This document shows positions 25,298 through 37,815 of a DNA stretch of 64,000 nucleotides, piece by piece. Position numbers and translations under genes: made by a program. The notes beneath the pieces are model-generated. The model searched no databases. It was given only the letters and a program-made list of their open reading frames with translations, and had not been told where the DNA came from. Each line of letters begins with the position of its first letter. The first letter of the stretch is position 1. The stretch is from Coriaria nepalensis (taxonomy: Eukaryota; Streptophyta; Magnoliopsida; Cucurbitales; Coriariaceae). The stretch is from the NCBI GenBank assembly GCA_027186245.1, contig CP114481.1, forward strand, positions 28,241,501 to 28,305,500. The letters run 5' to 3'.

Positions 25298-26433
25298 CAG
25301 GTATTGAATTCGTTCAAATTGATTTGAAATAAGTTATTGACTTGAAATGAGTCATTGAAATGATTTTAAGGTTAAACAAATGCACACTTTCTTTGCACTG
25401 ATCAGTTGCAAGTAATGCACAAAACTTGTGTTTGTAGTGCAAAAATAGAATTCGTTCAACTTGCTTTGAAATAAATTGTTGACTTGAAATGACTCAAAGA
25501 AATGATTTTAATGTTAAACGAATGCACACTCTCCTTGCATTGATTAGTTGCAAGTTATGCACAAAACTTGTGTTTGTAGTGCAAAAATAGAATTCGTTCG
25601 AATTGCTTTGAAATAAGTTATTGACTTTAAATGAGTCATGGAAATGATTTTAAGGATAAACGAATGCACACTTTCCTTGCATTGATCATTTGCAAGTTAT
25701 GCACAAAACTTGTGTTTGTAGTGCAAAAATAGAATTCGTTCGAATTGCTTTGAGATAAGTTATTGATTTGAAATGACACATTGAAAAGATTTTAAGGTTA
25801 AACGAATGCACACTTTTCTTGCATTGATTATTTCCAAGTTGTGCACAAAACTTGTGTTTGTAGTTCAAAAATAGAATTCATTCGAATTGCTTTGAAATAA
25901 ATTATTGACTTGCAATGAGTCATTCAAATGATTTTAAGGTTAACTTAATGCACACTTTCCTCGCATTGATCATTTGTAAGTTATGCACAAAACTTGTGTT
26001 TGTAGTGCAAAAATAGAATTCGTTCGAATTGATTTGAAATAAGTTATTGACTTGAAATGAGTCAGTGAAATGATTTTAAAGTTAAACGAATGCACACTTT
26101 CTTTGCATTGACCATTAGGAAGTTATCCACAAAAGTTGTCTTTGTAGTGCAAAAATGGAATTCATTCGAATTGCTTCGAAATAAGTCATTGACTTGAAAT
26201 GAGTCATTCAAATGATTTTAAGGATAAACAAATGCACACTTTCCTTGCATTGATCATTTGCAAGTTATGCACAAAACTTGTGTTTGTCGTGCAAAAATAG
26301 AATTCGTTCGAATTGCTTTGAAATAAGTTATTGACTTTAAATGAGTCATGGAAATGATTTTAAGGATAAACGAATGCACACTTTTCTTGCATTGATCATT
26401 TCTAGGTTGTACACAAAACTTGTGTTTGTAGTG
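25298..26433 (+). repeat. Higher-order repeat family H, 8-unit form (1136 bp)
   Basis: Marker-to-marker length is exactly 8 x 142. Relative to the 11-unit form, three units in the AGGAAG/GCAGAAAAC part are missing while flanking order is intact, as expected from an in-register unequal exchange. A unit with TTATCCACAAAAGTTGTC occurs near 26124. Confidence 0.8.
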
Positions 26434-27427
26434 CAGGTATAGAATTCGTTCAAATCGATTTGAAATAAGTTATTGACTTGAAATGAGTCATTGAAATGAT
26501 TTTAAGGTTAAACAAATGCACACTTTCTTTGCACTGATCAGTTGCAAGTAATGCACAAAACTTGTGTTTGCAGTGCAAAAATAGAATTCGTCCAACTTGC
26601 TTTGAAATAAATTGTTGACTTGAAATGACTCAAAGAAATGATTTTAATGTTAAACGAATGCGCACTTTCCTTGCATTGATCAGTTGCAAGTTATGCTCAA
26701 AACTTGTGTTTGTAGTGCAAAAATAGAATTCGTTCGAATTGCTTTGAAATAAGTTATTGACTTTGAATGAGTCATGGAAATGATTTTAAGGATAAACGAA
26801 TGCACACTTTCCTTGCATTGATCATTTGCAAGTTATGCACAAAACTTGTGTTTGTAGTGCAAAAATAGAATTCGTTCGAATTGCTTTGAGATAAGTTATT
26901 GATTTGAAATGACACATTGAAAAGATTTTAAGGTTAAACGAATGCACACTTTTCTTGCATTGATTATTTCCAAGTTGTGCACAAAACTTGTGTTTGTAGT
27001 TCAAAAATAGAATTCATTCGAATTGCTTTGAAATAAATTATTGACTTGCAATGAGTCATTCAAATGATTTTAAGGTTAACTTAATGCACACTTTCCTTGC
27101 ATTGATCATTTGCAAGTTATGCACAAAACTTGTGTTTGTAGTGCAAAAATGGAATTCATTCGAATTGCTTCGAAATAAGTCATTGACTTGAAATGAGTCA
27201 TTCAAATGATTTTAAGGATAAACCAATGCACACTTTCCTTGCATTGATCATTTGCAAGTTATGCACAAAACTTGTGTTTGTCGTGCAAAAATAGAATTCG
27301 TTCGAATTGCTTTGAAATAAGTTATTGACTTTAAATGAGTCATGGAAATGATTTTAAGGATAAACGAATGCACACTTTTCTTGCATTGATCATTTCTAGG
27401 TTGTACACAAAACTTGTGTTTGTAGTG
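26434..27427 (+). repeat. Higher-order repeat family H, 7-unit form (994 bp)
   Basis: Marker-to-marker length is exactly 7 x 142. It equals the preceding 8-unit copy without the single unit that contains CATTAGGAAGTTATCCAC; the join is seamless near 27150, where GTGCAAAAATGGAATTCATTCG follows directly. Most other positions agree between the two copies, including the rare TGCGCACTTTCC. Confidence 0.85.
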
Positions 27428-29273
27428 CAGGTATAGAATTCGTTCAAATCGATTTGAAATAAGTTATTGACTTGAAATGAGTCATTGAAATGATTTTAAG
27501 GTTAAACAAATGCACACTTTCTTTGCACTGATCAGTTGCAAGTAATGCACAAAACTTGTGTTTGCAGTGCAAAAATAGAATTCGTTCAACTTGCTTTGAA
27601 ATAAATTGTTGACTTGAAATGACTCAAAGAAATGATTTTAATGTTAAACGAATGCGCACTTTCCTTGCATTGATCAGTTGCAAGTTATGCACAAAACTTG
27701 TGTTTGTAGTGCAAAAATAGAATTCGTTCGAATTGCTTTGAAATAAGTTATTGACTTTGAATGAGTCATGGAAATGATTTTAAGGATAAACGAATGCACA
27801 CTTTCCTTGCATTGATCATTTGCAAGTTATGCACAAAACTTGTGTTTGTAGTGCAAAAATAGAATTCGTTCGAATTGCTTTGAGATAAGTTATTGATTTG
27901 AAATGACACATTGAAAAGAATTTATGGTCAAACGAATGCACACTTTTCTTGCATTGATTATTTCCAAGTTGTGCACAAAACTTGTGTTTGTAGTGCAAAA
28001 ATAGAATTCATTCGAATTGCTTTGAAATAAATTATTGACTTGCAATGAGTCATTCAAATGATTTTAAGGTTAACTTAATGCACACTTTCCTTGCATTGAT
28101 CATTTGCAAGTTATGCACAAAACTTGTGTTTGTAGTGCAAAAATAGAATTCGTTCGAATTGATTTGAAATAAGTTATTGACTTGAAATGAGTCATTGAAA
28201 TGATTTTAAGGTTAAACGAATGCACACTTTCTTTGCATTGACCATTAGGAAGTTATGCACAAAACTTGTGTTTGTAGTGCAAAAATAGAATTCATTCGAA
28301 TTGTTTCGAAATAAGTTATTGACTTGAAATGAGTCATTCAAATGATTTTAAGGTTAAACTAATGCACACTTTCCTTGCATTGATCATTTGCAAGTTATGG
28401 AGAAAACTTGTGTTTGTAGTGCAAAATTAGAATTCGTTCGAATTGCTTTGAAATAAGTTATTGACTTTAAATGAATCATGGAAATGATTTTAAGGATAAA
28501 TGAATGCACACTTTCCTTGCATTGATCATTTGCAAGTTATGCACAAAACTTGTGTTTGTAGTGCAAAAATAGAATTCGTTCGAATTGCTTTGAGATAAGT
28601 TATTGATTTGAAATGACACATTGAAAAAATTTTAAGGTTAAACGAATGCACACTTTTCTTGCATTGATTATTTCCAAGTTGTGCCCAAAACTTGTGTTTG
28701 TAGTGCAAAAATAGAATTCATTCGAATTGCTTTGAAATAAATTATTGACTTGCAATGAGTCATTCAAATGATTTTAAGGTTAACTTAATGCACACTTTCC
28801 TTGCATTGATCATTTGCAAGTTATGCACAAAACTTGTGTTTGTAGTGCAAAAATAGAATTCGTTCGAATTGATTTGAAATAAGTTATTGACTTGAAATGA
28901 GTCATTCAAATGATTTTAAGGTTAAACTAATGCACACTTTCCTTGCATTGATCATTTGCAAGTTATGCAGAAAACTTGTGTTTGTAGTGCAAAAATACAA
29001 TTCGTTCAAATTGCTTTGAAATAAGTTATTGACCTTAAATGAGTCTTGGAAATGATTTTAAAGATAAACGAACGCACATTTTCCTTGCATTGATCATTTG
29101 CAAGTTATGCACAAAACTTGTGTTTGTTGTGCAAAAAAAGAATTCGTTCGAATTGCTTTGAGATAAGTTATTGACTTGAAATGACTCATTGAAAAGATTT
29201 TAAGGTTAAACGAATGCACACTTTTCTTGCATTGATCATTTCCAAGTTGTACACAAAACTTGTGTTTGTAGTG
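27428..29273 (+). repeat. Higher-order repeat family H, second 13-unit form (1846 bp)
   Basis: This copy holds two GGTTAACTTAATG units 710 bp apart (28072 and 28782), so a five-unit stretch is duplicated inside it. It ends at the next CAGGTAT marker, where the preceding segment reads ATTTCCAAGTTGTAC rather than ATTTCTAGGTTGTAC. Order and rare variants otherwise follow the earlier copies. Confidence 0.8.
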
Positions 29274-30720
29274 CAGGTATAGAATTCGTTCAAATTGATT
29301 TGAAATAAGTTATTGACTTGAAATGAGTCATTGAAATGATTTTAAGGTTAAACAAATGCACACTTTCTTTGCACTGATCAGTTGCAAGTAATGCACAAAA
29401 CTTGTGTTTGCAGTGCAAAAATAGAATTCGTTCAACTTGCTTTGAAATAAATTGTTGACTTGAAATGACTCAAAGAAATGATTTTAATGTTAAACGAATG
29501 CACACTTTCCTTGCATTGATCAGTTGCAAGTTATGCACAAAACTTGTGTTTGTTGTGCAAAAATAGAATTCGTTCGAACTGATTTGAAATAAGTTATTGA
29601 CTTGAAATGAGTCATTGAAATGATTTTAAGGTTAAACGAATGCACACTTTCTTTGCATTGACCATTAGGAAGTTATGCACAAAACTTGTGTTTGTAGTGC
29701 AAAAATAGAATACGTTCGATTGGCTTTGAGATAAGTTATTGACTTGAAATGACACATTGAAAAGATTTTAAGGTTAAACGAATGCACACTTTCCTTGCGT
29801 TTATCATTTGCAAGTTATGTACAAAACTTGTGTTTCTAGTGCAAAAATAGAATTCGTTCGAATTGCTTTGAAATAAGTTATTGACTTTAAATGAGTCATG
29901 GAAATGATTTTAAGGATAAACGAATGCACACTTTCCTTGCGTCGATCATTTGCAAGTTATGCCCAAAACTGGTGTTCGTAGTGCAAAAATGGAATTCGTT
30001 CGAATTGCTTTGAGATAAGTTATTGACTTGAAATGACACATTGAAAAGATTTTAAGGTTAAACGAATGCATACTTTTCTCGCATTGATCATTTCCAAGTT
30101 GTGCACAAAACTTGTGTTTGTTGTGCAAAAATAGAATTCATTCAAATTGATTTGAAATAGGTTATTGACTTGAAATGAGAAATTGAAATGAATTTAGGGT
30201 TAAACGAATGCACACTTTCTTTGCATTGATCATTTGCAAGTTATGCAGAAAACTTGTGTTTGTAGTGCAAAAATGGAATTCGTTCGAATTGCTTTGAAAT
30301 AAGTTATTGACTTTAAATGAGTCATGGAAATGATTTTAAGGATAAACGAACGCACACTTTCCTTGCATTGATCATTCGCAAGTTGTGCACAAAACTTGTG
30401 TTTGTAGTGCAAATATAGAATTCGTTCAAATTGATATGAAATAAGTTATTGACTTGAAATGAGTCATTGAAATGATTTTAAGCTTAAACGAATGCACAGT
30501 TTCCTTGCATTGATCATTTGCAAGTTATGCACAAAACTTGTGTTTGTAGTGCGAAAATAGAATTTGTTCGAATTGATTTGAAATAAGTCATTGACTTGAA
30601 ATGGGTCATTCAAATGATTTTAAGGTTAAACTAATGTACACTTTCCTAGCATTGATCATTTGCAAGTTATGCACAAAACTTGTGTTTGTAGTGCAAAAAT
30701 AGAATTCGTTCGAATTGCTT
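29274..30720 (+). repeat. End of family H and block shared with 36700-37815
   Basis: The first units still follow family H (CAGTTGCAAGTAATG, TGACTCAAAGAAATG). From about 29600 to 30720 the sequence matches 36700-37815 at a constant offset of 7098 bp (50 units minus 2). Shared rare variants include GAATACGTTCG, TTGCGTTTATCATTTG, TGCATACTTTTCTCGC and GATATGAAATAAG. The unit near 29942-30000 is unusually altered (GTCGATC, GCCCAAAACTGGTGTTCG). Confidence 0.75.
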
Positions 30721-33700
30721 TGAGATAAGTTATTGACTTGAAATGCGCCATTGAAATTATTTTAAGGTTAAACGAATGCACACTTTCCTTGCATTGACGA
30801 TTTGTAATTTATGCACAAAACTTGTGTTTGTAGTGCGAAAATAGAATTCGTTCGAATTGATTTGAAATAAGTCATTGACTTGAAATGAGTCATTCAAATG
30901 ATTTTAAGGTTAAACGAATGCACACTTTCCTTGCGTTGATCATTTGCAAGTTATGCACAAAACTTGTGTTTGTAGTGCGAAAATAGAATTCGTTCGAATT
31001 GCTTTGAGATAAGTTATTGACCTGAAATGACACATTAAAAAGATTTTAAGGTTAAACGAATGCACACTTTCCTTGCGTTGATCATTTGCAAGTTATGCAC
31101 AAAACTTTTGTTTGTAGTGCAAAAATAGAATTAGTTTGAATTGCTTTGAGATAAGTTATTGATTTGAAATGACACATTGAAAAGATTTTAAGGTTAAAAT
31201 AATGCACACTTTTCTTGCATTGACCATTTGGAATTTATGCACAAAACATGTGTTTGTAGTACGAAAATAGAATTCATTCAACTTGCTTCGAAATAAGTTA
31301 TTGACTTGGAATGACTCATTCAAATGATTTTAAGGTTAAACTAATGCACATTTTACTTGCATTGATCGTTTGTAATTTATGCACAAAACTTGTGTTTGTA
31401 GTGCGAAAATAGAATTCCTTCGAATTGATTTGAAATAAGTTATTGACTTGAAATGACTCATTGAAAATATTTTAAGGTTAAATGAATGCACACTTTTCTT
31501 GCATTGATCATTTCCAAGTTGTGCACAAAACTTGTGTATGTAGTGGAAAAATAGAATTCGTTCAAATTGATTTGAAAGGAGTTATTGACTTTAAATGAGT
31601 CAGTGAACTGATATTAAGGATGAAGGAATGCACACTTTCCTTGCATTGACCATTTGGAATTTATGCAGAAAACATGTGTTTGTAGTACGAAAATAGAATT
31701 CATTCAACTTGCTTCGAAATAAGTTATTGACTTGGAATGACTCATTCAAATGATTTTAAGGTTAAACTAATGCACACTTTCCTTGCATTGATCGTTTATA
31801 ATTTATGCACAAAACTTGTCTTGTAGTGCGAAAATAGAATTCGTTCGAATTGATTTGAAATAAGTCATTGACTTGAAATGGGTCATTCAAATGATTTTAA
31901 GGTTAAACTAATGAACACTTTCCTAGCATTGATCATTTGCAAGTTATGCACAAAACTTGTGTTTGTAGTGCGAAAATAGAATTCGTTCGAATTGCTTTGA
32001 GATAATTTATTGACTTGAAATGACACATTAAAAAGATTTTGAGGTTAAACGAATGCACACTTTCCTTGCGTTGATCATTTGCAAGTTATGCACAAAACTT
32101 TTGTTTGTAGTGCAAAAATAGAATTAGTTTGAATTGCTTTGAGATAAGTTATTGATTTGAAATGACACATTGAAAAGATTTTAAGGTTAAACGAATGCAC
32201 ACTTTTCTTGCATTGATCATTTCCAAGTTGTGCACAAAACTTGTGTTTGTAGTGCAAAAATAGAATTCGTTCAAATTGATTTGAAATAAGTTATTGACTT
32301 TAAATGAGTCATTGAAATGATTTTAAGGATGAAGGAATGCACACTTTCCTTGCATTGACAATTTGGAATTTCTGCACAAAACTTGTGTTTGTAGTGCGAA
32401 AATAGAATTCATTCAACTTGCTTCGAAATAAGTTATTGACTTGAAATGACTCATTGAAAAGATTTTAAGGTTAAACGAATGCACACATTTCTTGCATTGA
32501 TCATTTCCAGGTTGTACACAAAACTTGTGTTTGTACTGCAGGTATAGAATTCGTTCAAATTGATTTGAAATAAGTTATTGACTTGAAATGAGTCATTGAA
32601 ATGATTTTAAGGTTAAACCAATGCACACTTTCTTTGCACTGATCAGTTGCAAGTAATGCACAAAACTTGTGTTTGTAGTGCAAAAATAGAATTCGTTCAA
32701 ATTGATTTGAAATAAGTTATTGACTTTAATTGAGTCATTGAAATGATTTTAAGGATGAAGGAATGCACACTTTCCTTGCATGGACCATTTGGAATTTCTG
32801 CACAAAACTTGTGTTTGTAGTGCGAAAATAGAATTCATTCAACTTGCTTCGAAACAAGTTATTGACTTGAAATGACTCATTGAAAAGATTTTAAGGTTAA
32901 ACGAATGCACACTTTTCTTGCATTGATCACTTCTAGGTTGTACACAAGACTTGTGTTTGTAGTGCAGGTATAGAATTCGTTCAAATTGATTTGAAATAAG
33001 TTATTGACTTGAAATGAGTCATTGAAATGATTTTAAGGTTAAACCAATGCACACTTTTTTTGCACTGATCAGTTGCAAGTAATGCACAAAACTTGTGTTT
33101 GTAGTGAAAAAATAGAATTCGTTCAACTTGCTTTGAAATAAGTTGTTGACTTGAAATGACTCAAAGAAATGATTTTAATGTTAAACGAATGCACACTTTC
33201 CTTGCATTGATCAGTTGCAAGTTATGCACAAAACTTGTGTTTGTAGTGCAAAAATAGAATTCGTTCAACTTACTTTGAAATAAGTTGTTGACTTGAAATG
33301 ACACATTGAAAAGATTTTAAGGTTAAACGAATGCACACTTTTCTTGCATTGATCATTTCCAAGTTGTGCACAAAACTTGTGTTTGTAGTGCAAAAATAGA
33401 ATTCGTTCGACTTCCTTTGAAATAAGTTATTGACTTGAAATGAGTCATTGAACTGATTTTAAGGTTAAACGAATGCACACTTTCCTTCTATTGACCATTT
33501 GTAATTTATGCACAAAACTTGTGTTTGTAGTGCAAAAAGAGAATTCGTTCGAATTGATTTGAAATAAGTCATTTACTTTTAATGAGTCATTGAAATGATT
33601 TTAAGGTTAAACAAATGCACACTTTCCTTCCATTGACCATTTGTAATTTATGCACAAAACTAGTGTTTGTAGTGCGAAAATAGAATTCGTTCGAATTGAT

Positions 33701-34600
33701 TTGAAATAAGTCATTAACTTTTAATGAGTCATTGAAATGATTTTAAGGTTATACGAATGCACACTTTCCTTGCATTGACCATTAGGAAGTTATGCACAGA
33801 ACTTGTGTTTGTAGTGCAAAAATAGAATTCGTTCGAATTGATTTGAAACAAGTTATTAACTTGAAATGAGTCATTGAAATGATTTTAAGGTTAAACCAAT
33901 GCACACTTTCCCTGCATTAACCATTCGCAAGTTATGCACAAAACTTGTGTTTGTAGTGCGAAAAAAGAATTCGTTCAACTTGCTTTGAAATATGTTATTG
34001 ACTTGAAATGGGTCATTGAAATGATTTTAAGGTTAAACGAATGCACACTTTCCTTCCATTGACCATTTGTAATTTATGCACAAAACTTTTATTTGTAGTG
34101 CGAAAATAGAATCCGTTCGAATTGATTTGAAATAAGTCATTGACTTTTAATGAGTCATTCAAATGATTTTAAGGTTAAACGAATGCACACTTTCCTTGCA
34201 TTGACCATTAGGAAGTTATGCACAGAACTTGTGTTTGTAGTGCAAAAATAGAATTCGTTCGAATTGATTTGAAACAAGTTATTAACTTGAAATGAGTCAT
34301 TGAAATGATTTTAAGGTTAAACGAATGCACACTTTCTTTGCACTGATCAGTTGCAAGTAATGCACAAAACTTGTGTTTGTAGTGAAAAAATAGAATTCGT
34401 TCAACTTGCTTTGAAATAAGTTGTTGACTTGAAATGACTCAAAGAAATGATTTTAATGTTAAATGAATGCACACTTTCCTTGCATTGATCAGTTGCAAGT
34501 TATGCACAAAACTTGTGTTTGTAGTGCAAAAATAGAATTCGTTCAACTTACTTTGAAATAAGTTGTTGACTTGAAATGACACATTGAAAAGATTTTAAGG
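30721..34600 (+). repeat. Mosaic of shuffled satellite blocks, with 3-unit and 9-unit duplications
   Basis: A three-unit block ending in CAGGTATAG recurs 426 bp apart (32539 and 32965). A block with TGACTCAAAGAAATG recurs 1278 bp apart (33161 and 34439, nine units). The stretch with GTCAGTGAACTGATATTAAGG at 31598 recurs near 40255. Units with GAATTAGTTTG have lost the EcoRI site. No gene is present. Confidence 0.7.
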
Positions 34601-36699
34601 TTAAACGAATGCACACTTTTCTTACATTAAGCATTTCCAAGTTGTGCCCAAAACTTGTGTCTGTAGTGCAAAAATAGAATTCGTTCAAATTGATTTGAAA
34701 TAACTTATTGACTTGAAATGATTCTTTGAAATGATTTTAAGGTTAAACGAATGCACACTTTCCTTGCATTGACCATTAAGAAGTTATGCACAAGACTTGT
34801 GTTTGTAGTGCAAAAATAAAATTCGTTCAAATTGATTTGAAATAAGTTATTGACTTTAAATGAGTCATTGAAATGATTTTAAGGTTAGACGAATGCACAC
34901 TTTCCTTGCATTGACCATTAAGAAGTTATGCACAAAACTTGTGTTTGTAGTGCGAAAAAAGAATTCGTTCAACTTCCTTAGAAATAAGTTATTGACTTGA
35001 AATGCCTCCTTCAATGATTTTAATGTTAAACTAATGCACACTTTCCTTGCATTGATCATTTGCAAGTTAGGCAGAAAACTTGTGTTTGTAGTGCAAAAAT
35101 AGAATTCGTTCGAATTGCTTTGAGATAAGTTATTGACGTGAAATGACACAATAAAAAGATTTTAAGGTTAAACGAATGCACACTTTCGTTGCATTGACCA
35201 TTTGGATGTTATGCACAAAACTTTTGTTTGTAGTGCAAAAATAGAATTCGTTCGAATTTATTTGAGATAAGTTATTGAATTGAAATGACAAATTGAAAAG
35301 ATTTTAAGGTTAAACGAATGCTTACTTTCCCTGCGTTGATCATTTGTAAGTTATGCACAAAACTTGTGTTTGTAGTGCAAAAGTAGAATTCGTTCGAATT
35401 GTTTTGAAATAAGTTATTGACTTGAAATGAGTCATTCAAATGATTTTAAGGTTAAACTAATGCACACTTTCCTTGCATTGATCATTTGCAAGTTATGCAC
35501 AAAACTTGTGTTTTTGGTGCAAAAATATAATTCGTTCGAATTGATTTGAAATAAGTTATTGACTTGAAATGAGTCATTGAAATGATTTTCAGGTTAAACG
35601 AATGCACACTTTCTTTGCATTGACCATTAGGAAGTTATGCACAAAACTTGTGTTTGTAGTGCAAAAATAGAATTTATTCGAATTGCTTCGAAATAAGTTA
35701 TTGACTTGAAATGAGTCATTCAAATGATTTTAAGGTTAAACTAATGCACACTTTCCTTGCATTAATCATTTGCAAGTTATGCAGAAAACTTGTGTTTGTA
35801 GTGCAAAAATAGAATTCGCTCGAATTGCTTTGAAATAAGTTATTGACTTTAAATGAGTCATGGAAATGATTTTAAGGATAAATGAATGCACACTTTTCTT
35901 GAATCGATCATTTGCAAGTTATGCACAAAACTTGTGTTTGTAGTGCAAAAATAGAATTCGTTCGAATTGCTTTGAGATAAGTTATTGATTTGAAATGACA
36001 CACTGAAAAGATTTTAAGGTTAAACCGATGCACACTTTTCTTGCATTGATCATTTCCAAGTTGTGCACAAAACTTGTGTTTGTAGTGCAAAAATAGAATT
36101 CATTCGAATTGCTTTGAAATAAGTTATTGACTTGAAATGAGTCATTCAAATGATTTTAAGGTTAACTTAATGCACACTTTCCTTGCATTAATCATTTGCA
36201 AGTTATGCACAAAACTTGTGTTTGTAGTGCAAAAATAGAATTCGTTCGAATTGATTTGAAATAAGTTATTGACTTGAAATGAGTCATTGAAATGATTTTA
36301 AGGTTAAACGAATGCACACTTTTTTTGCATTGACCATTAGGAAGTTATGCACAAAACTTGTGTTTGTAGTGCAAAAATAGAATTCATTCGAATTGCTTCG
36401 AAATAAGTTATTGACTTGAAACGACTCATTCAAATGATTTTAAGGTTAAACTAATGCACACTTTCCTTGCATTGATCATTTGCAAGTTATGCAGAAAACT
36501 TGTGTTTGTAGTGCAAAAATAGTATTCGTTCGAATTGCTTTGAAATAAGTTACTGACTTTAAATGAGTCATAGAAATGATTTTAAAGATAAACGAACGCA
36601 CATTTTCCTTGCATTGATCATTTGCAAGTTATGCACAAAACTTGTGTTTGTTGTGCAAAAAAATAATTCGTTCGAATTGCTTTGAGCTAAGTTATTGAC
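34601..36699 (+). repeat. Mixed units; 34600-35150 related to 60030-60540
   Basis: Rare variants GCACAAGACTTG with AAAATAAAATTCG, GAAATGCCTC and TTAGGCAGAAAAC occur in the same order near 34786-35070 and near 60187-60480, about 25 kb away. Part of this set is also found near 45427. The block at 35400-36700 resembles family H (GGTTAACTTAATG at 36164; GCAGAAAAC; AAAGATAAACGAACG). Confidence 0.65.
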
Positions 36700-37815
36700 T
36701 TGACATGAGTCATTGAAATGATTTTAAGGTTAAACGAATGCACACTTTCTTTGCATTGACCATTAGGAAGTTATGCACAAAACTTCTGTTTGTAGTGCAA
36801 AAATAGAATACGTTCGAATGGCTTTGAGATAAGTTATTGACTTGAAATGACACATTGAAAAGATTTTAAGGTTAAACGAATGCACACTTTCCTTGCGTTT
36901 ATCATTTGCAAGTTATGTACAAAACTTGTGTTTGTAGTGCAAAAATAGAATTCGTTCGAATTGCTTTGACATAAGTTATTGACTTTAAATGAGTCATGGA
37001 AATGATTTTAAGGATAAACGAATGCACACTTTCCATGCATTGATCATTTGCAAGTTATGCACAAAACTTGTGTCTGTAGTGCAAAAATAGAATTCTTTCG
37101 AATTGCTTTGAGATAAGTTATTGACTTGAAATGACACATTGAAAAGATTTTAAGGTTAAACGAATGCATACTTTTCTCGCATTGATCATTTCCAAGTTGT
37201 GCACAAAACTTGTGTTTGTTGTGCAAAAATAGAATTCGTTCAAATTGATTGGAAATAGGTTATTGACTTGAAATGAGTCATTGAAATGATTTTAGGGTTA
37301 AACGAATGCACACTTTCTTTGCATTGATCATTTGCAAGTTATGCAGAAAACTTGTGTTTGTAGTGCAAAAATAGAATTCGTTCGAATTGCTTTGAAATAA
37401 GTTATTGACTTTAAATGAGTCATGGAAATGATTTTAAGGATAAACGAACGCACACTTTCCTTGCATTCATCATTCGCAAGTTGTGCACAAAACTTGTGTT
37501 TGTAGTGCAAATATAGAATTCGTTCAAATTGATATGAAATAAGTTATTGACTTGAAATGAGTCATTGAAATGATTTTAAGGTTAAACGAATGCACACTTT
37601 CCTTGCATTGATCATTTGCAAGTTATGCACAAAACTTGTGTTTGTAGTGCGAAAATAGAATTCGTTCGAATTGATTTGAAATAAGTCATTGACTTGAAAT
37701 GGGTCATTCAAATGATTTTAAGGTTAAACTAATGAACACTTTCCTAGCATTTGTCATTAGGAAGTTATGCACAAAACTTGTGTTTGTAGTGCAAAAATAG
37801 AATTCGTTCGAATTG
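36700..37815 (+). repeat. Second copy of the 29600-30720 block (offset 7098 bp)
   Basis: It shares GAATACGTTCG, TTGCGTTTATC, TGCATACTTTTCTCGC, AAACGAACGCAC with ATTCGCAAGTTGTG, and GATATGAAATAAG with the upstream copy. The copies part near 37750, where this one reads CTAGCATTTGTCATTAGG. Confidence 0.75.

Noticed and set aside
22000..29500. AATAAA polyadenylation-like signals in GAAATAAATTATTG variants
   Set aside because: They arise by one base change from the common GAAATAAGTTATTG, and there is no transcription unit to terminate.
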